Shown: positions 7,583-11,276 of the stretch, piece by piece
Layout of the letters: each line of letters opens with the position of its first letter
Numbering within the stretch: position 1 is the stretch's first letter
Assembly (NCBI GenBank): GCA_002371375.1
Contig: DFIB01000180.1
Coordinates: 1-11,276 of the forward strand
DNA length: 11,276 bases
DNA from: Mageeibacillus sp. UBA3708
GTDB taxonomy: Bacteria > Bacillota > Clostridia > Saccharofermentanales > Saccharofermentanaceae
Direction of reading: 5' to 3'
Translations under genes and position numbers: made by a program
The notes under the pieces: generated by a model
What the model saw: the letters and a program-made list of their open reading frames with translations, nothing else
Databases searched by the model: none
What the model was told of the DNA's origin: nothing

Positions 7583-8539
7583 ATGAACTCAAAATTCCCC
7601 AAACCGACCAATCCGCTTACCATACTTAAATGGGCTATCATACTGCTGGTATTCCTTCTTGTCACGAATCCGGCGATCATTCCTTTCCTTCCGGAGGAGA
7701 CTAAGAAGAGCCTTTCCGAGACATGGGAGAGTGTCTTCGGTGATGTCGGCAAAGTAACATCCGCCATCACGCTGAACTGGGTTACGGTATTCAGGGTAAT
7801 AGCGATCATTCTTTTGATGATCGTCGTCACCAAACTCGCCGCTTTCGTTATTGAGAAGATCAAACCAAAGACAGGCAAAGGGAGATCGGCTCAGACTCTC
7901 CTGAGAAGTGCGCTCAACTATATAACGACGTTAATAACCGTGTTCTGGTGTCTGTCAGCTCTCGGTGTCAACGTCAGCACATTGGTCGCAGGTGCAGGAA
8001 TTCTGGCTTTGGCTATATCTTTCGGGGCGCAGAGCCTGATTGAAGATGTGGTTACCGGTATTTTCCTTGTGTTTGAAGACCAGTTCAACGTCGGTGATTA
8101 TATCGAAGTAGACGGCTTCAGAGGCACTGTTGAGAATATCGGCATCAGGGTTACGACTGTCAAGGGCCCCGGAAGCAACTTCAAGATAATCAATAATTCC
8201 AACATCAGGAATATCCTTAACAGATCGCAGCAGACAAGTATCGCGACGACGCTGGTGTCTGTAGCGTACAAAGAGGATATTGAGAAGGTGGAGAAGGTTC
8301 TTGATGAACTGTTTCCAAAAATTTTGGAGAAGTACCCGGATGTTTTTATTGCAGCGCCTGAGAATTTCGGCGTTGATGAACTCGGAGATAACGGCGTCAC
8401 GTTCAAGATAGGCGCATCGATCAATGAGAAAGATCTGTTCAAGGCTCCGAGGATCCTGAACAGAGAGATAAAGATAGCTTTCGATAAGGCGGGCGTGGAG
8501 ATTCCTTTCCCTCAGGTTGTTGTTCATCAGGGCGAATAA
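7583..8539 (+). CDS. MscS-family mechanosensitive ion channel
   Basis: Small-conductance mechanosensitive channel family protein of 318 residues. It would open under membrane tension and release solutes during hypo-osmotic shock. Membrane segments are at about 13-36, 64-91 and 106-128, followed by the Gly/Ala-rich pore helix (about 131-160, with LVAGAGILALAISFGAQSLIEDVVTG), the MscS diagnostic region. Next comes the beta domain FNVGDYIEVDGFRGTVENIGIRVTTV (168-193) and INNSNIRNILNRS, then a C-terminal alpha/beta vestibule domain to residue 318. The segment at 13-36 is one more than the three of E. coli MscS. The start ATG 7583 has a strong GGGAGGG RBS with seven bases spacing. The stop lies 20 bases before the next gene, with no promoter or terminator between, so the two are probably cotranscribed. 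Confidence 0.93.
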   Translation: MNSKFPKPTNPLTILKWAIILLVFLLVTNPAIIPFLPEETKKSLSETWESVFGDVGKVTSAITLNWVTVFRVIAIILLMIVVTKLAAFVIEKIKPKTGKGRSAQTLLRSALNYITTLITVFWCLSALGVNVSTLVAGAGILALAISFGAQSLIEDVVTGIFLVFEDQFNVGDYIEVDGFRGTVENIGIRVTTVKGPGSNFKIINNSNIRNILNRSQQTSIATTLVSVAYKEDIEKVEKVLDELFPKILEKYPDVFIAAPENFGVDELGDNGVTFKIGASINEKDLFKAPRILNREIKIAFDKAGVEIPFPQVVVHQGE

Positions 8540-8559
8540 TATTGATTTACTGATCTACC

Positions 8560-10566
8560 ATGGCAGACGAATTCGGAAAATCTGTTGAGTTTACTAAGGT
8601 AAACGAATTTGCGGAAGTGAAGGAGAGTTATATCAATTCTCCCGAATTTCCCGCGCGTCCGGATGAGTTTGCGTATCCGGGCACGACAGGCACGTCCGAC
8701 AAGCGTTCGCGCGGCAACATGGCTCTGCTTTACTATGCTACGGTTGCTGCGGCGATACTGATGGTGGTCAATGTCACGAACGGCTTCCGGGTTCCGTATG
8801 CGGATTACGGAGAGACTCCGGACAACACGCCTCAACAGACCGAGAACGTTATCGTTCCCGGCGAATACAAGGACATTGACGGCGAGGAGGGCGATCCTTT
8901 TATCAGGATCCTTATGGCAAAGACCGACGGGTCTACGCTGTATTACTCGTATGTATGTGCCCTTGGTCAGTACATGAAGCCGGTATCCGTTCATGCCGCA
9001 GTATATGATGCGGACGGCAGGGAAGCAAATCCCGCGGATGATCCCGATGTATGGACAGGCTCGCGTGATGTTTTTGAATACATGATGGACGTCTCGGCAC
9101 TTCAGGGGGATATGACGCTGGTGCTTACCGGGACGTTTGAAAAGGACGGCGAAGAGCGTCAGATAGTCAAGACATGTAAGGTGGACGACATTAACATGTT
9201 CCCCGGGACGGAATCATATCTGACATTGTCAGATCCTTCGGGCAGTGCTGCCAACATTGATTATACGGCATTCTTCCTCATCAACGAGAATGATCCTCAC
9301 ATGAGGGAATATGATCTCGAAGTGTCATCGTTCTACCTTGAGTGGTATGATGCCGATAAGCAGTACATCGGAGGAGGCGTATCAGTCTGGGACGATGACG
9401 TTCCCGAGATGAGCATGATCGCCAGTGCACCGGGATATAGTTTCGCATACAGAGGTCCCGCTCATACGGATTATGCGCCTGACGGAACGAGCTATTTTGC
9501 CGTCGGAATGAGACTGACGGATAGATCAACAGGGAAGATGTATGTGGTTGAAGGAACGCCGGAGGCAATGCCGGGGGCATCGACGGGTGCTGACATGACT
9601 GAAGTGCTGGCGGCTCATCATGACTGGTATAACGCCAAGACCGGCGATTATCTGCATTTCGGAAGTTCACAGGGATTCAGAGCTCACATGATCGACAGTT
9701 CGGTGCTGTTCTACAGATTCGCCTGGAGCGGCGGCGCCGGTGAACCGTTCACTATCACTGAGACATACCATCAGGTCGATATGTTCACAACTGAAGAGCA
9801 TATGTTCATCCTGTCAGGTTCTGAAGATGACGGATATGTGCTTACTGATGCGGAATCGTCGGATACAGAGAATTGCTATAAACCTGTTCCGAGCGTCGAT
9901 TACGAGGGTTATGCATATATGTGTCACATCTGTGATCTGGATACATGTTCAACTCTTGCCGACCTGAATATGTTCATGACTATGTTCGAGGTGCAGAATG
10001 CCAAGTTTGAGATAAGCGAGGTCGCATTCGAGATCGGCAACCACGGCAAGATGATCTTCTACGGTGACGCAGGAGCATCCTGGTGGCCGTATGATACGCA
10101 GTTCACATACAGCACTGCCTCGAGTGACAATCCTCTTGATATCATGCTTAGTCTGAATGTTGCAGACAAGGTACAGACTTCCAAGAATTCAACATTCACA
10201 GGAAACATCAGCGCATACATAGAATACTACGGAGACGGACCGATGCTCGTTATCAATGAATTCGGACCGGTAACCCACAATACGATGTTCGAGTGGCTCG
10301 GAGATCCGGGCAAACCGAGTGTTGTAACTGCAAGGACGGTAGGTGTATATGATGCAGGCACCGGACAGTATTTCTCCACGGATATCGGACCAGATGAGGA
10401 TGCTCAGCAGGCAGCAGAGGCTCTGGCCAAATCCAAGCTCAAAGGATGGACGGTGATCGAGCTCGAACTGCATAATACATTCCTCGAATTCCCTAATCCC
10501 GACAGCAGCACTCAGCTCCCTGAAGTGAACAATTACCACGAGGAATTTGTCTTTAAAGTGTCGTAA
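8560..10566 (+). CDS. Membrane-anchored extracytoplasmic protein of unknown family (668 aa)
   Basis: I do not recognise this family. The 668-residue protein has an acidic cytoplasmic-looking N terminus (1-50), Lys/Arg at 48-51, a single membrane segment (about 54-73) and a long, acidic, Tyr/Asp/Gly-rich remainder expected outside the membrane (positive-inside rule). Stretches such as 141-205 and 230-330 alternate in a way that suggests beta-sandwich modules, but this is inference. The outer part has Cys at 133, 206, 439, 455, 458 and 463; the CHIC-DLDTC cluster (455-463) could bind metal or form disulfides. ATG 8560 is the first possible start, since an in-frame TGA lies nine bases upstream. 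No Shine-Dalgarno is visible before it, so translation may depend on the mscS-family gene ending 20 bases earlier. GC of a sampled row is about 48%, host-like. Role unknown; the location beside MscS hints at an envelope function but proves nothing. Confidence 0.85.
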   Translation: MADEFGKSVEFTKVNEFAEVKESYINSPEFPARPDEFAYPGTTGTSDKRSRGNMALLYYATVAAAILMVVNVTNGFRVPYADYGETPDNTPQQTENVIVPGEYKDIDGEEGDPFIRILMAKTDGSTLYYSYVCALGQYMKPVSVHAAVYDADGREANPADDPDVWTGSRDVFEYMMDVSALQGDMTLVLTGTFEKDGEERQIVKTCKVDDINMFPGTESYLTLSDPSGSAANIDYTAFFLINENDPHMREYDLEVSSFYLEWYDADKQYIGGGVSVWDDDVPEMSMIASAPGYSFAYRGPAHTDYAPDGTSYFAVGMRLTDRSTGKMYVVEGTPEAMPGASTGADMTEVLAAHHDWYNAKTGDYLHFGSSQGFRAHMIDSSVLFYRFAWSGGAGEPFTITETYHQVDMFTTEEHMFILSGSEDDGYVLTDAESSDTENCYKPVPSVDYEGYAYMCHICDLDTCSTLADLNMFMTMFEVQNAKFEISEVAFEIGNHGKMIFYGDAGASWWPYDTQFTYSTASSDNPLDIMLSLNVADKVQTSKNSTFTGNISAYIEYYGDGPMLVINEFGPVTHNTMFEWLGDPGKPSVVTARTVGVYDAGTGQYFSTDIGPDEDAQQAAEALAKSKLKGWTVIELELHNTFLEFPNPDSSTQLPEVNNYHEEFVFKVS

Positions 10567-10623
10567 CATTTTTTTGTAAACTAATGTCACATACTTGAAA
10601 AACATAAACTCTCCCGAGCCATC

Positions 10624-10629
10624 TATAAT
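10624..10629 (+). promoter_or_regulatory. Putative -10 element of the small membrane protein gene
   Basis: A perfect TATAAT lies 33 bases before the ATG at 10663, leaving a leader of about 27 bases that carries the RBS. No good -35 is found at 16-18 bases. The nearest TTGACA-like hexamer, TTGAAA (10595-10600), is 23 bases away, so the promoter is either weak, activator-dependent or read by another sigma factor. Confidence 0.45.
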
Positions 10630-10662
10630 ATGCATACACCAAGCAAGGGAGGGCGTATCGTT

Positions 10663-10824
10663 ATGGCAGACGATTATATTTCCAAGCCTCGCAAAAAGGC
10701 TCAATACGGAACTACTGAACGCGATATCGAGAAACGCCGTGCACGTATTTATATCATCTGTGCGCTCATCCTTGTCGTTTGTGGTATTTTGGATGTTGTT
10801 TTCCTGATGGGAATATTCGGGTAG
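10663..10824 (+). CDS. Small single-pass membrane protein (53 aa), unknown function
   Basis: Short gene encoding 53 residues: a basic N-terminal half (residues 1-28, rich in Lys and Arg) and one hydrophobic helix (about 29-52) with an acidic residue, Asp44, inside it. It ends almost directly after the helix. The start ATG 10663 is preceded by AAGGGAGGG (10645-10653) about ten bases upstream, a strong ribosome binding site. An in-frame ATG at 10630 lies upstream of this RBS, overlaps the putative -10 element and is unlikely to be used. The N-terminal MADDY resembles MADEF of the preceding 668-residue protein, and both put a short charged cytoplasmic tail before a membrane helix; this may be coincidence. 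No family is recognised. Separate transcription is suggested by the TATAAT at 10624. Confidence 0.7.
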   Translation: MADDYISKPRKKAQYGTTERDIEKRRARIYIICALILVVCGILDVVFLMGIFG

Positions 10825-10831
10825 GATCAAA

Positions 10832-10987
10832 ACCCGCAGCAGGCTGCTCGCTATAGTCCCCGAGAAGCTCAAAGCCATTCCCGGAACTCAGTCGCACTTC
10901 GCGGGTGTTAGTGTGTGCAATACTTTTTGTGCGCATGCCCGCTCGTGCTCAAAGTAGTTCCGGGAATGGCTTTAAGCTATTGCGGGT
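10832..10987. repeat. Long nested inverted repeat (palindromic element or RNA hairpin)
   Basis: Arms from outside in: ACCCGCA (10832-10838) with TGCGGGT (10981-10987); AGCT (10866-10869) with AGCT (10975-10978); one mismatch; then a perfect 18-base arm AAAGCCATTCCCGGAACT (10871-10888) with its complement at 10956-10973; GCAC (10894-10897) with GTGC (10945-10948); GCGGG (10901-10905) with CCCGC (10938-10942). With G-U pairs allowed, 10913-10920 and 10927-10934 also pair, closing a six-base loop. A 27-base left-side insertion (10839-10865) can form its own small hairpin, CTCG/CGAG. The octamer GCTCAAAG is also directly repeated at 10867-10874 and 10947-10954. Confidence 0.8.
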
Positions 10988-11095
10988 GGCTTTATATCGA
11001 CTTGTAAACCGCTCGCCAGCAGTTGTGAGCTTGACGGGGGTGACTGGAGTTGCTTGATAGACAGTGGTATCCTTAACAAACCCGTGATTCGTGTT

Positions 11096-11146
11096 GCTCA
11101 CAGAATCTTACACAGAAATCAGCAAAACCTGTGAGCGATTCTGTGA
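11096..11146. repeat. Inverted repeat with two mutually exclusive pairings
   Basis: The left arm GCTCACAGAATC (11096-11107) has two partners lying side by side: CTGTGAGC (11129-11136) pairs with its first eight bases and GATTCTGTGA (11137-11146) with its last ten. Both pairings are perfect but share the left arm, so only one can form at a time. A switch-like RNA or a double protein-binding site are both conceivable. Confidence 0.65.
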
Positions 11147-11212
11147 ATAAAGTAAACTGCGGGCTTGACCCGGGGATAGTTGAGTGGATTGTATACGGAG
11201 AAGCAAGGAGTC

Positions 11213-11229
11213 AGTCAGTCATTCTGACT
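11213..11229. repeat. Small hairpin, 6-base stem
   Basis: AGTCAG (11213-11218), five-base loop, CTGACT (11224-11229), a perfect stem. The left arm lies in a short GTCA tandem run (11211-11220). No T-run follows, so it is not a standard terminator. Confidence 0.5.
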
Positions 11230-11233
11230 AGTG

Positions 11234-11272
11234 CTCTGTGTAAGTGGCTGATAGATAGAGTGATACACAGAG
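11234..11272. repeat. 9-base perfect inverted repeat near window end
   Basis: CTCTGTGTA (11234-11242) and TACACAGAG (11264-11272) are perfect complements around a 21-base loop. As RNA the stem extends outward by four more pairs, two of them G-U, to the last base of the window, so the structure may continue beyond it. Its core is shared with TTACACAGA at 11108-11116. Confidence 0.6.
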
Positions 11273-11276
11273 TATT

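Larger units (their letters stand above)
10825..11276. other. Gene-free region rich in inverted repeats
   Basis: About 450 bases up to the window end without a credible gene on either strand. It is dense in complementary arms: a nested palindrome at 10832-10987, alternative hairpins at 11096-11146, a 6-base hairpin at 11213-11229 and a 9-base inverted repeat at 11234-11272. It could encode a structured RNA, be a mobile or repetitive palindromic element, or be the start of an element continuing beyond the window. No match to tmRNA, RNase P RNA or SRP RNA was recognised. Confidence 0.6.

Noticed and set aside
8527..8994. 155-codon - strand open frame across the mscS/668-residue gene junction
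   Set aside because: Antisense to the start of the 668-residue gene, Arg-rich composition typical of shadow frames, no expression signals.
10567..10590. T-run (10569-10575) after the 668-residue gene as an intrinsic terminator
   Set aside because: Only a 4-base ACGA/TCGT complement lies upstream; no stable stem precedes the T-run.
10189..10878. 229-codon open frame on the - strand
   Set aside because: It runs antisense to the 3' end of the 668-residue gene and the 53-residue gene, has no RBS or recognisable domain, and looks like a composition shadow.
10832..10987. Integron attC site or 6S RNA as explanation for the palindrome
   Set aside because: No RYYYAAC/GTTRRRY core pair is found at the ends, and the 18-base perfect stem plus 27-base one-sided insertion does not fit the central-bubble layout of 6S RNA as I know it.
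11098..11120. TTACACA-like sequences as DnaA boxes of a replication origin
   Set aside because: They lack the TTATNCACA spacing, and no dnaA, dnaN, rpmH or AT-rich unwinding region is near.
10832..11276. Retron msr-msd RNA
   Set aside because: Long hairpins are present, but no reverse transcriptase gene is in the window and no convincing a1/a2 pair flanking the hairpin could be fixed, so it is kept only as a check in the findings.

Overview
The window looks like chromosomal DNA of a Gram-positive, low-to-moderate-GC bacterium of the Clostridia (Bacillota). Evidence: a single bifunctional-type Rel (RSH) protein, an RNase J, a 3D-domain cell-wall protein with Thr-rich and Pro/Thr-rich wall-spanning stretches, AGGAGG-like ribosome binding sites and an extended -10 sigma-A promoter. 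The exact genus cannot be fixed from the sequence alone. No rRNA, tRNA, CRISPR array, transposase, integrase or phage gene is visible.

Layout, left to right. (1) Bases 2-1633, + strand: 3' part of rel, cut by the window edge, lacking the hydrolase domain and the start of the synthetase domain. (2) Bases 1673-4643, + strand: a tightly packed three-gene ABC exporter (MacB/FtsX-type permease, second divergent permease, LolD/MacB-type ATPase) with overlapping gene ends. The permease genes are clearly AT-richer than everything around them, which suggests an acquired cassette between housekeeping genes. (3) Bases 4665-7441, - strand: a two-gene unit read from one good extended -10 promoter, first an anchored SH3b/3D cell-wall protein and then RNase J. 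The genes overlap as TAATG and RNase J has no evident Shine-Dalgarno, so its translation is probably coupled. (4) Bases 7583-10566, + strand: an MscS-family mechanosensitive channel followed after 20 bases by a 668-residue membrane-anchored extracytoplasmic protein of unknown family. (5) Bases 10663-10824, + strand: a 53-residue single-pass membrane protein with its own TATAAT and strong RBS. (6) Bases 10825-11276: about 450 bases with no gene but a striking density of inverted repeats, including a nested palindrome about 156 bases long and five copies of a CACAGA core arranged in inverted and alternative pairings. This is the least explained part of the window.

Functional themes: stress signalling (ppGpp), envelope transport, RNA decay, wall remodelling and osmotic protection. 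Several products (3D protein, MscS channel, 668-residue protein, 53-residue peptide, ABC permeases) act at the membrane or wall. The best leads for something undescribed are the palindrome-rich intergenic region and the unknown 668-residue protein beside the MscS channel.
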